From: Natranaeroarchaeum sp042663585
GTDB lineage: Archaea; Halobacteriota; Halobacteria; Halobacteriales; Natronoarchaeaceae
Direction: 5' to 3'
DNA: 64,000 nt
Assembly: GCF_042663585.1 (NCBI RefSeq)
Contig: NZ_JBHTAN010000006.1
Span: forward strand, 1,302,001-1,366,000
Made by a program: the position numbers and the translations under genes
The notes under the pieces: model-generated
The model's input: the letters and a program-made list of their open reading frames with translations, nothing else
Databases searched by the model: none
What the model was told of the DNA's origin: nothing
In this document: positions 8,982-16,922 of the stretch, one piece after another
Numbering within the stretch: the first letter of the stretch is position 1
How the letters are laid out: each line of letters opens with the position of its first letter

Positions 8982-9760
8982 GCGACCGCATCGAGCCCCC
9001 GTTTGGCGACGTTGGCCGCGTAGTCTTTTGCCGATTCGACGACGAGTTCCCGTCGGCTTCTCGCCCACCGGTTCGGATGCGAGAGCAGGTAGAGCCGTGG
9101 GAGGCGGCGGGAGCGCAAGCGAGCGATCAGTTCCTCGGTCGCGTCGACCTGTATCTGTTTGTCTCTCCCATCCATCGTGTGGTCTTTGATCTTCAATGCG
9201 CCGTCTCGCCAGGTGCGTCCGGTATCCCAAAAGTAAGTGACGGCCTCGGAGTCTATCGAGCGGTATGCCTCTCCGAGCAGGTCGTCCGTGGCGAACTTGT
9301 TGTCCATGGACCAATCCTCCCACATGTCCCGATTATCGGTATCTGTCAGCGGATTCCCGTGCATACAGACGGTGTCGACCGTGGCGTGCTTGCGAAGGCG
9401 CGCCAGTTCCGTAACAAACGGGTCGTGTGCCGCCTCGACAGCGCCCTCGGTCCGATCCATGTCCTCGTAGCGGTAGCCGACCTCGTGACCAAGCCGCTCT
9501 ATCGTCCGGATGATCTCAGGTCTGAACGTCTTCTCGATCGTTCTGAAGTAGTAGGTGCTCGCGACGCCGTGTTCGTCCTCTAGTCGAGCCATCGCCAGTG
9601 CGTTCTCTGGCTTGCGGTCGACGTCATGACGAAGGATCACGAACCGCTCTGGGAGCGTCTCGCTCGCGAGATACTCCCTGACAGTGAGAAACTCATAGCC
9701 CGCCTCCAGACCCGCATCAATGAGGTCGGCGTAGATCTCGAAGGTGAAATCGCTGGCCAT
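8978..9760 (-). CDS. Polysaccharide deacetylase-like (NodB fold) protein
   Basis: 260 residues. It opens with a region typical of this haloarchaeal group (FLTVREYLASETLPERFVILRHDVDRK), in which HDVD carries the catalytic Asp-Asp-like pair of NodB domains. LGHEVGYRYEDM replaces the usual HSxxH strand; only one His is present there, so metal binding may differ from classical deacetylases. A later VCMHGNPL and LLSHPNRW supply other His residues. The expected reaction is removal of N-acetyl groups from a sugar chain. It is the first gene of a two-gene unit with the DUF354 protein, overlapping by 4 bases. The substrate is inferred from context only. Confidence 0.75.
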   Translation of the reverse strand: MASDFTFEIYADLIDAGLEAGYEFLTVREYLASETLPERFVILRHDVDRKPENALAMARLEDEHGVASTYYFRTIEKTFRPEIIRTIERLGHEVGYRYEDMDRTEGAVEAAHDPFVTELARLRKHATVDTVCMHGNPLTDTDNRDMWEDWSMDNKFATDDLLGEAYRSIDSEAVTYFWDTGRTWRDGALKIKDHTMDGRDKQIQVDATEELIARLRSRRLPRLYLLSHPNRWARSRRELVVESAKDYAANVAKRGLDAVA

Positions 9761-9885
9761 AACGTGGATGGAACGTCACCCTACCCGAGTATAGTAACGA
9801 CTCGCCTATGCCCGCTGTCGAAAACGGTAAGTGTCTGTTATGGACCGATATACGTCGCCTCACCCGACTCTTCGAGGGGAGTCGT

Positions 9886-10107
9886 TTATGACTTGGCCGG
9901 TGAGCGACACCTGGCCAGCGCCTCGAAGTAGTGTTTCAGCTCCCGATCACGGGCGTCGATCACTTCACGAAGTTCGCGCTGTGAGACGTCCGGGGGGAAC
10001 GCGACCGCAAGCCTGACGTCGTCCCCATCGAGACCGATCAGTACCTGATCGTCCTCGCCGTTGCGGTGCCAACTGACATGAACGCCGTCGGGATCGATGC
10101 TCGACAT
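9886..10107 (-). CDS. Small acidic protein downstream of glmS, unknown function
   Basis: 73 residues, starting 2 bases after the glmS stop codon, so almost certainly cotranscribed. The sequence alternates hydrophobic and charged residues in a beta-strand-rich first half (VHVSWHRNGEDDQVLIGLDGDDVRL) and has an amphipathic helix in the second half (QRELREVIDARDRELKHYFEAL). I do not recognise a family. The acidic composition and intact frame argue for a real gene. Its position suggests a link to amino-sugar synthesis, but that is only inference. Confidence 0.65.
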   Translation of the reverse strand: MSSIDPDGVHVSWHRNGEDDQVLIGLDGDDVRLAVAFPPDVSQRELREVIDARDRELKHYFEALARCRSPAKS

Positions 10108-10109
10108 GG

Positions 10110-11951
10110 CTACTCCACCGTGACGCTTTTGGCGAGGTTGCGGGGTTTATCAATCGCTCTATCCAGGGAGTTCGCGACGTGGTAGGCAACGAGTTGCAAC
10201 TGAACGTTCGCGAGCAGTCCGGCGATATCCGGATGGTTCTCCGGAATGGTGATGGCCTCGTCGACGGTGTTGATCACCCGCTGGTGCTCCTCGCTAACGA
10301 TACCGATTACCGGTGCGCCGCGTGCCTGCACCTCTTCGACGTTGCTGAGCATCTTGTCGGTGTAGCGCCCCGTGAAGACGGCAAAGACCGGCGTTTGCGG
10401 CGTCACGAGTGCCAGGGGGCCGTGTTTGAGCTGTCCGGCGGCAAAGCCCTCGGCGTGTTCGTAGGTGATCTCTTTGAACTTGAGTGCGCCCTCCATCGCG
10501 ACGGGATGAGCGATGCCGCGGCCGATGAAAAAGTACGAGTCCATCCCCCGGTACGCGTTGATAACGTCTTTCGCGTTCGTCTCGTCGAGGACACGGTTGA
10601 CCATCTCCGGCAGGTCGGCCAGTGCAGTCAACAGACTATCGGCCTGGTCCGACCGCTGGCCGGTAACGTCATCGCAGATCCGCTCAGCTAGGAGACCCAG
10701 CGAGACGACCTGCGAGGAGAACGTCTTGGTTGCCGCGACGCCGATTTCGGGGCCCGCACGGATGAACAGTGCTTCGTCGCACTCGCGGGCCGCCGTCGAA
10801 CCGACGACGTTCGTCAGCGCGAGGGTGCGAGCACCCCCCTCCATCGCCCGGCGGAGCGATTCGAGCGTATCGGCAGTCTCGCCGCTCTGTGTGACGCCGA
10901 TGACGAGCGTATCCTCGTCGACCGGTGCCGGGAGCATCGCGTACTCACCAGCCCGGAACGTCTGTGAGCTAATGCCGCGGCGGGCCAGCATCGCCTGCCC
11001 GTACAGTGCTGCATGGTAACTTGTGCCACAAGCGACGAACTGTATAGAAGAGATGTCGGCGAACGCTCCCGGTGGGAACTCCTCTAACTTGATAGCCGGC
11101 GTCGACGACTCGTTATTCTCGGAGTCCGACAGGTTGATCCGCCCTTCGATCGTCTGAGCGAGCGAGGTGGGTTGTTCACTGATCTCCTTGCGCATGAAGT
11201 GGTCGTACCGCCCCTTTTCGGCGTCCTCTGGCGTCCAGTCGATCGTCCGCACGTCGCGGGAGATGGGATGGTTCTCGGTGTCGGTGATCTCGTAGCCGTC
11301 CTGGGTGAGCGTCACGATATCACCGTCCTCGAGGTAGACCACCTGATCGGTGAACTCCAGAAACGCAGGGACGTCGCTGGCGAGATAGTGACAGCCGTCG
11401 TCGAGACCGAGCACGAGCGGCGACCCGCGACGGGTCGCGTAGACGGCGTCGGAGTCGGCCGCCATCGCGGCGATTGCATAGCTACCATCGAGTTGCGTTG
11501 CGACACGACGGAAGGCTGCTTCTATCGAATGCCCCTCGTCGAGGTGTTCTTCGAGCAGATGCGGGATCACTTCGGTATCGGTTTCGCTTTCGAAGTGGTG
11601 CCCCCGGTCTTCGAGCCCCGATTTGAGTTCGTCGTAGTTCTCGATGATCCCATTGTGGACAACCGCAATGGAATCGGTACAGTCCGTGTGGGGATGGGCG
11701 TTCGTGTCAGTCGGCGGCCCATGTGTGCTCCATCGCGTATGACCGATGCCGATCTCTCCGGCCGGGCTAACCTCGCGAGCGCGGGATTCGAGCTGGTCGA
11801 TCTTTCCCTCTCGTTTGTGAACGCAGAGACCGTCGCCGTTTTTCAGTGCGATCCCTGCCGAGTCGTAGCCGCGGTACTCGAGGTTCGAGAGTCCGGTTAG
11901 TAGTTCGTCGAGAGCGTCGCCCTGTCCGACGCGTGCAGTGATTCCGCACAT
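10110..11951 (-). CDS. glmS: Glutamine--fructose-6-phosphate aminotransferase (isomerizing)
   Basis: 613 residues from the ATG at 11951. The frame is open further upstream, but the enzyme needs Cys at position 2 (MCGITARVG) as the glutaminase nucleophile, which fixes the start. The N-terminal glutaminase domain shows TRWSTHGPPTDTNAHPH. Two SIS sugar-isomerase domains follow (about residues 300-440 and 470-605; FVACGTSYHAAL and FFIGRGIAHPVAMEGALK are visible), and the end DKPRNLAKSVTVE is the conserved C-terminal tail. It makes glucosamine-6-phosphate from fructose-6-phosphate and glutamine, the first step to UDP-GlcNAc for surface glycans. The flanking glycan genes fit. A TATAACAAAG element lies about 185 bases upstream. 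Confidence 0.95.
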   Translation of the reverse strand: MCGITARVGQGDALDELLTGLSNLEYRGYDSAGIALKNGDGLCVHKREGKIDQLESRAREVSPAGEIGIGHTRWSTHGPPTDTNAHPHTDCTDSIAVVHNGIIENYDELKSGLEDRGHHFESETDTEVIPHLLEEHLDEGHSIEAAFRRVATQLDGSYAIAAMAADSDAVYATRRGSPLVLGLDDGCHYLASDVPAFLEFTDQVVYLEDGDIVTLTQDGYEITDTENHPISRDVRTIDWTPEDAEKGRYDHFMRKEISEQPTSLAQTIEGRINLSDSENNESSTPAIKLEEFPPGAFADISSIQFVACGTSYHAALYGQAMLARRGISSQTFRAGEYAMLPAPVDEDTLVIGVTQSGETADTLESLRRAMEGGARTLALTNVVGSTAARECDEALFIRAGPEIGVAATKTFSSQVVSLGLLAERICDDVTGQRSDQADSLLTALADLPEMVNRVLDETNAKDVINAYRGMDSYFFIGRGIAHPVAMEGALKFKEITYEHAEGFAAGQLKHGPLALVTPQTPVFAVFTGRYTDKMLSNVEEVQARGAPVIGIVSEEHQRVINTVDEAITIPENHPDIAGLLANVQLQLVAYHVANSLDRAIDKPRNLAKSVTVE

Positions 11952-12135
11952 GCTATCACCGCCCTCTTCCCGTGAGCGGGGAATCCCTCGACGCTGACCC
12001 AGGCCCTGTACGGACCTGAGAGTGATTGGCATGGCGATACGACGGGTCTGTAACGGTTCGTAGCACGATCATGGATGTCCTCGGTACGCCCCGGCGAGTC
12101 CGGGAGACGGTTACTGAATCGTAACTGTCCCTACT

Positions 12136-12145
12136 CTTTGTTATA
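12136..12145 (-). promoter_or_regulatory. TATAACAAAG element upstream of glmS
   Basis: Minus strand reads TATAACAAAG between the stop of the HTH gene (12250) and the glmS start (11951). It is identical to the elements before the flippase and the second phosphodiesterase. Confidence 0.4.
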
Positions 12146-12249
12146 GATCAGATGCAGTTTCGACAGTAAATGCCTAGAGCGGATAGGAACCGTATACGCG
12201 CCGGTAACCGACCGATGGTTCTGATTGAAAAACTGCCCGCATAGCGTCC

Positions 12250-12849
12250 TCACTCCTGACGAGCACGCGTGTGAACTGCCGCACAGGCGGCGAGCGCGCC
12301 GATCATCAGCAGGACGACTGCAGTACCGAGCCAGTCGACCGGGTAGAATCCCGCCTGTCCGATTAGAAAGAGACCAGCCCCGACGAGGGTGATTCCCAGA
12401 TAGTAGCGGGGCCATGGCGTCTCGTCTTCGCCGTCCACGTCGAGATACTCGTCGAGTTGGTCGGCGTTCTCCCCGAGTTCGATCGTGCCACGATTACGAT
12501 CGAAGTCCACTACCCCTGCGTCGTTCATCTTCGGCAGGTGGCACTGATACAGTCCGACGTACACGCGCTTTCGCTCGCCCGACGTGAGCGCCGCAACTGA
12601 TTTGTCGTTTTCCAGCGCGGCGACGTGCTCCGCGAGGCTCCCGAGATCGATCGATCCATCTTCTTGTTCTTTCAGATGGTGTAGAACGCGTCTACGCCGT
12701 CGATTTTTCAGTATCTCGAAGATGATGTCCAGCGGCAACTGCGATGTCTCTGGTTCGCTCTGCTCCACCTCAGCCGACTCTTCTTCCGCCTCGTCAGGCG
12801 ACTGTGTCGCCTTCTCGGACGCCGTTTGACCGACATTAGTGCTGGTCAT
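12250..12849 (-). CDS. Membrane-tethered winged-helix regulator (DUF7344-type)
   Basis: 199 residues in three parts. Residues 1-38 are an acidic low-complexity tail. Residues about 39-130 form an HTH domain (IIFEILKNRRRRRVLHHLKE, then LAEHVAALEND and RKRVYVGLYQCHLPKMNDAGVVDFD), matching the haloarchaeal winged-helix type annotated DUF7344. Residues about 148-195 hold two hydrophobic helices (YYLGITLVGAGLFLIG and WLGTAVVLLMIGALAACAAV). The protein should therefore sit in the membrane with its DNA-binding domain in the cytoplasm. A partner or signal is not visible. A soluble protein with the same domain occurs at 38122. It probably acts as a transcription regulator; the target is unknown. Confidence 0.75.
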   Translation of the reverse strand: MTSTNVGQTASEKATQSPDEAEEESAEVEQSEPETSQLPLDIIFEILKNRRRRRVLHHLKEQEDGSIDLGSLAEHVAALENDKSVAALTSGERKRVYVGLYQCHLPKMNDAGVVDFDRNRGTIELGENADQLDEYLDVDGEDETPWPRYYLGITLVGAGLFLIGQAGFYPVDWLGTAVVLLMIGALAACAAVHTRARQE

Positions 12850-13644
12850 ACTCTTTCCCCCCAGTCGTTAGCTCTCCGTATTCCCATTTATGCTCGTTCA
12901 TGATTTCCCCCATTGTCTGTTGCGGACTTGCTTTGTTCTACTACGCGGTACGGGTTGTCTTCGCGTATCGATTCGTTCTGTCTATCTGAGTAGTCAACGT
13001 CATGCTTTGTAAACTTAATCAAACCAAAGTGATGGTTTCACTTCTGTCGGCACATCACATCTTACCTTTTCTTATACTGGGGTTGCTAGTTCGCAACGAA
13101 CAGTAAGTCACGAATTATCGACGGGTTTTGTAACGACGGCCGGGCCTGAGGCGATCGGAACGAAACTCGATGTAGAGAACTGTCCACCCCCTGAAAAATG
13201 GCGTTTAACGCCCTAAAACACAATATATGTTGTTTTCGCAAGTGTCTTATCGGAGCCTGCCATGCAGTTTCTCCTGACAGGAAACTGGCGTTCGTGGTGG
13301 ACGAGTTCGGTATTGATCGGCTAGTCCTCGGGGAAACCCGTGGACTGAACTGGCCGTACATATGCGAATATCTCCCGTACATAACAGATCGATACAGATC
13401 CTCTAATATTGAAAGATCGTGTGATTTCACCCAGCTGATTATATTATCTAGGGAGAAATACGATCTTATATACTGATCCCGGTCGCTCGGCGAAGTGTTC
13501 CCAACGCTCCCAGCCCGAGCCACGCGCCAGCTCCACGCACTCGATTCACGACCCGGCGAAGCGGAGTACGAGGGTCATGCAGGGAACCGTCTCGGTATCA
13601 CCAACAATACGCGATCGGCAGCAGCAAAAGGAGACCTGTGCGCC
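12850..13644. other. A/T-richer intergenic region, no supported gene
   Basis: About 800 bases between two leftward genes. Base composition falls to clearly lower G+C than the neighbours, especially around 13190-13480. Open frames exist on both strands (for example 13198-13476 rightward and 13086-13523 leftward), but they lack the acidic haloarchaeal composition and I recognise no family. An inverted repeat AAACCA...TGGTTT sits at 13021-13038, near the promoter side of the HTH gene. The region could contain a decayed foreign insert. Confidence 0.4.
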
Positions 13645-14610
13645 CTATAGCTCGCCTTCAATCGCCTCGACCTGTTCCTGATATCGGTTCCTGATCGTGA
13701 CCACCGTGACCTGCGCGACGTCGGCGACGTCACGCTGGGTGATCTCCCGATCACACCGCTGGGCCGCCAGATAGATGGCGGCCGCCGCACAGCCTGTCGG
13801 CGATTTGCCCGAATGGACGCCGCTCTCGACGGTCGTTTCGAGAATCTCCTTCGCAAGCTGTCTGATCTCGCCGTCGACATCTAGCTGTGAGCAGAAGCGC
13901 GGCAGATACTGGGTGGGATCGACCGGCTCCATTATCAGTTCGAGTTCCTGGGAGATGTGTCGGTACGTGCGACCGATCTCCTTTCGGTCGACGCGGGAGA
14001 CCTCAGCCACCTCGTCGAGGCTTCTGGGGATGTTTTCCTGCCGACAGGCGGCATACAGAGACGCCGTCGACACGCCCTCGATCGATCGGCCCCGGATCAG
14101 GTCTTCGTCGAGCGCCTTCTGGTAGATGACGCTCGCAACCTCCCGGACCGAGTGGGGAACGCCGAGCGCGCTCGACATACGGGAGATCTCCGAGAGTGCC
14201 TGCTTGAGGTTCCGCTCGCCGGCGTCGCCGGTGCGGATCCGCTGTTGCCACTTTCGAAGGCGTTGCATCCGACTTCGCTGTTCGGGCTGAATCGTCCGGC
14301 CGTTCGCGTCCTTGTCGCGCCAGTCGATCTTCGTGGTCAGCCCCCGGTCGTGCATCAGCTCGGTCGTCGGTGCACCAACGCGGGATCGCTCCTGTCGCTC
14401 GGAATGGTTGAACGCCCGCCACTCTGGCCCGTAGTCGATCGACTCGTCTTCGACGACCAGCCCACACTCGTTACAGACGAGTTCGTGACGGTCGGAGTTG
14501 TGAACCAGCGTCCCGCTCTCACACTCCGTACACGTAGAGCCCTCGTGGGAGTCTTCGATGTTCTCCTCTGACTGGCGCTTCGTGCTGCTGTATGTGTTCA
14601 TGTTAGTCAT
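13645..14610 (-). CDS. tfb: Transcription initiation factor TFB
   Basis: 321 residues, the usual TFB length. An N-terminal zinc ribbon is intact (CTECESGTL ... CNECGLVVED, residues about 27-50), followed by the B-finger/linker with DYGPEWRAFNHSERQERSRVGAPTTE, then two cyclin-like repeats (about 120-215 and 220-315). TFB bridges the TATA-binding protein, the BRE of the promoter and RNA polymerase. Haloarchaea carry several TFB paralogues that serve different gene sets; which one this is cannot be told from the window. Two Met codons open the frame (14610 and 14601); I use the first. The ending EQVEAIEGEL is typical. Confidence 0.95.
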   Translation of the reverse strand: MTNMNTYSSTKRQSEENIEDSHEGSTCTECESGTLVHNSDRHELVCNECGLVVEDESIDYGPEWRAFNHSERQERSRVGAPTTELMHDRGLTTKIDWRDKDANGRTIQPEQRSRMQRLRKWQQRIRTGDAGERNLKQALSEISRMSSALGVPHSVREVASVIYQKALDEDLIRGRSIEGVSTASLYAACRQENIPRSLDEVAEVSRVDRKEIGRTYRHISQELELIMEPVDPTQYLPRFCSQLDVDGEIRQLAKEILETTVESGVHSGKSPTGCAAAAIYLAAQRCDREITQRDVADVAQVTVVTIRNRYQEQVEAIEGEL

Positions 14611-15261
14611 GGTTCTCTTTGGGGGTGCCGACTGTTAGGTTTAAGTCGGATGAGGCCGGCATCTGGTACTTAACCCTCACCATCGTTCGTCTCACAAACT
14701 GGGTGTAACGGACTTAGTTATAAAGTGTCTAGCGACGTTATAATTCGGTGCATAATCACCGCCAGCGTAGCGGTTACCTACAATACCTCTACTTACGATG
14801 CTCGGGCGCGAGTACTCTCACCTTTGTGCTAAATAATACCAATAATCGTGACTCGCCGGGCGGTTGGGGCCGCTTCGGCCAGTTATAACACTACTATGCC
14901 AGGATTAGACGTTCCTACTGTGCAAGCGTCGTTCCCGCCGGATGAGCAGCATCGTAAGTACACATTGTACACATTGTGAAATGTCTGACATAGCGAACTA
15001 CTCAGGTGAGGCCCCCGGCCTATGTCCGTTCCAGTATCGGTCTGGTAGGCGGTAGATATATGTCCTTCTTCTGTGCAGTAGTTACTAGACCAGTACCAGT
15101 CTACTGACGGGGGATTGCACAATGTGCACGATGTATTGTCGCAATGCAGTCGGTGGCGTATGGGGCGACGAACTGGATGAGCGGGACCAGCGACCGGATC
15201 GTCGCCCTGACTCGCTCCGGGGCGGGATCAGTGACCAATGGTCGCTCCGGAGGGATGGCCG
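14611..15261. other. Intergenic region upstream of tfb with short repeats
   Basis: About 650 bases with no convincing gene. It holds the tfb promoter, a GC-rich hairpin GGCCGCTTCGGCC near 14868-14880, the word CACATTGT twice in tandem (14961-14968 and 14970-14977) and an inverted copy within the near-perfect palindrome TGCACAATGTGCA (15116-15128). A 27-codon frame starting at 14896 overlaps the first repeats and could encode a short peptide, but I do not call it. Confidence 0.45.
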
Positions 15262-15702
15262 ATGACCGAGAAGGACTCCGATGGTAGGACGAACGGCAGG
15301 GACACTCCGTCGGAAAGGGACACCGTGACGGATCGGCCAGAAGGGTCAGCCGCCGATACGGGGGCAGACGAGACGGTGGGACCGCCCGAAGTGATCAGCA
15401 TCGAATCGCTCGCGGATATCGTCGACGACGTCATCGACGAGGACACGCGAGCGCCCGCCGAACTCCACACACAGCCAGCGTTCGAGTTCGACGCCACCAC
15501 CCAGCAAACGATGTACGTCCGCCCGTCGAGCTGGCAGGCCATCGAGGACGTGGAGGCGCTCGTGGACGCACGGCTCAGAGCTGATCACGACGTCCGGAAC
15601 CTGACGGGAAGCGAGTTTTACGATGCTGTCCTCCGAGTCGCCGCGAACCACGAGGAGGAACTGATCCACGCAGTCCTCGCAGCGCGAGCGGGCGAGGAGT
15701 GA
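15262..15702 (+). CDS. Acidic haloarchaeal protein of unknown function
   Basis: 146 residues from the ATG at 15262; an earlier ATG at 15238 would add eight residues. The first half is low-complexity and acidic (Asp, Glu, Thr, Arg). The second half is compact: MYVRPSSWQAIEDVEALVDARLR, then DVRNLTGSEFYDAVLRVAANHEEEL and a final helix. This resembles small haloarchaeal proteins often seen near partition or replication genes, but I cannot name the family. The gene meets the small zinc-ribbon gene on the other strand tail to tail, 8 bases apart. Confidence 0.65.
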   Translation: MTEKDSDGRTNGRDTPSERDTVTDRPEGSAADTGADETVGPPEVISIESLADIVDDVIDEDTRAPAELHTQPAFEFDATTQQTMYVRPSSWQAIEDVEALVDARLRADHDVRNLTGSEFYDAVLRVAANHEEELIHAVLAARAGEE

Positions 15703-15710
15703 TCGATCAG

Positions 15711-15893
15711 TCAGTGCTCGGTCCGAGCGGAACCACCGGTCCGGTCGCCGCTCTCGAACGGATAATGCACAGTGGCAGTCTCGGCTGTACACCACAGACA
15801 CTCCTTTTCGACCAGAACGACGTCGTCGTATCGGTGGGACGTAGATTCCCAGTCGTGTAGCCCCAGCCGACACTTCAACCGATGAATCTTCAT
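15711..15893 (-). CDS. Small zinc-ribbon-like protein
   Basis: 60 residues. The N-terminus reads CRLGLHDW, and a second CLWC pair follows about 25 residues later; with the His this gives a likely metal site of two Cys pairs or Cys-His. The C-x-x-G-x-H-x-W start is shared with many small phage and archaeal zinc-binding proteins. The remaining 20 residues look disordered. No function can be assigned. An A/T-rich promoter-like stretch (ACTATAATAC) lies just upstream. Confidence 0.6.
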   Translation of the reverse strand: MKIHRLKCRLGLHDWESTSHRYDDVVLVEKECLWCTAETATVHYPFESGDRTGGSARTEH

Positions 15894-16034
15894 CGTTGTG
15901 TATTATAGTTACGGCTACGGATAGATAAACCTCCACCTGCGCCGCCGCTTTCTCGCCCGGGACGTCGACGTAAAATCGCCCATATTCCGCCGCCTCCGGG
16001 GGAACTAAGCCCGCCGAACAGCCAACTGTACAGT

Positions 16035-16838
16035 ATGGATTTCGACCGATTCGGCTTCGGCACCTATCAGATGACGGACCGTGACGAGTGCATCACCGCT
16101 GTCGAGACGGCGCTCGACATCGGCTACCGCCACATCGACACCGCACAGGGCTACGACAACGAAGCCTACGTGGGCGAGGCACTGGCCGACTCGGCCGTCG
16201 ACCGCGAGGACGTGTTCGTCGCGTCGAAACTCGCCACAGCCAATCTTGGATACGACGACGTGGTCGCGACGACCCGGAAGAGCGCAGAACGGCTGGGCGT
16301 CGACACTATCGACCTGATGTACGTCCACTGGCCGCTCAACACGTACGATCCCGAAGAGACGCTGTCCGGACTCGCCGCCATCGCCGAAGAGGGAGTCGTC
16401 GATCACGTCGGCCTTTCCAATTTCACCCCCGAGTTGCTAGAGGAGGCCATCGACGGCCTGAACGATCGGGGCGTGTCGCTGTTCGCCCATCAGGTCGAGT
16501 GTCATCCACTGCTCCAGCAGGAGGAACTGCGCTCGTACGCCCGCGAGGACGATCACTGGCTCGTCGCGTACTCGCCCATCGCTCGCGGCGAAGTGTTCGA
16601 CGTGCCCGAGATACAGGATGTCGCCGAGAAGCACGACGCGACGCCCGCACAGGTCAGCCTCGCGTGGCTACTGGCAAAGGAGAACGTTGCGGTGATCCCG
16701 AAAGCGGCGACACCGGCACACATCCGGGAGAACTACGGCGCGGTCGATCTCGAACTCGACGAGGAAGACGTCCGGAAGATCGACGGTATCGACCGGGAGC
16801 ACCGGGTGGTCGACGGCGACTGGACGCCCTGGGAGTAA
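16035..16838 (+). CDS. Aldo/keto reductase
   Basis: 267 residues forming the (beta/alpha)8 barrel of the AKR family. The catalytic tetrad is visible: Asp in GYRHIDTAQGYDNE, Tyr eight residues later in the same block, Lys in FVASKLA and His in MYVHWPL. The C-terminal NADP(H) site has VIPKAATPAHIRENYGA. These enzymes reduce aldehydes or ketones with NADPH in the cytoplasm; the substrate is not predictable. The gene stands alone, about 85 bases before the photolyase-like gene on the same strand, and may be cotranscribed with it. Confidence 0.9.
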   Translation: MDFDRFGFGTYQMTDRDECITAVETALDIGYRHIDTAQGYDNEAYVGEALADSAVDREDVFVASKLATANLGYDDVVATTRKSAERLGVDTIDLMYVHWPLNTYDPEETLSGLAAIAEEGVVDHVGLSNFTPELLEEAIDGLNDRGVSLFAHQVECHPLLQQEELRSYAREDDHWLVAYSPIARGEVFDVPEIQDVAEKHDATPAQVSLAWLLAKENVAVIPKAATPAHIRENYGAVDLELDEEDVRKIDGIDREHRVVDGDWTPWE

Positions 16839-16922
16839 GTATCCGGGGGAACGGTTTTGTCGATTCCGCCGTAACGAATATCGAATGATAGCAGAGCGCA
16901 TCCTCAGGAGGGACCGGCGGCG

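Noticed and set aside
8982..9323. N-terminal extension of the DUF354 gene to 9323
   Set aside because: It overlaps the deacetylase gene in another frame; the ATGA start at 8981 gives the normal length.
11952..12032. Upstream extension of glmS to 12032
   Set aside because: GlmS must begin Met-Cys, so the start is 11951.
13086..13523. Frames of 92 and 145 residues in the A/T-richer gap before tfb
   Set aside because: Composition unlike neighbours, no recognisable family, no promoter signals at the starts.
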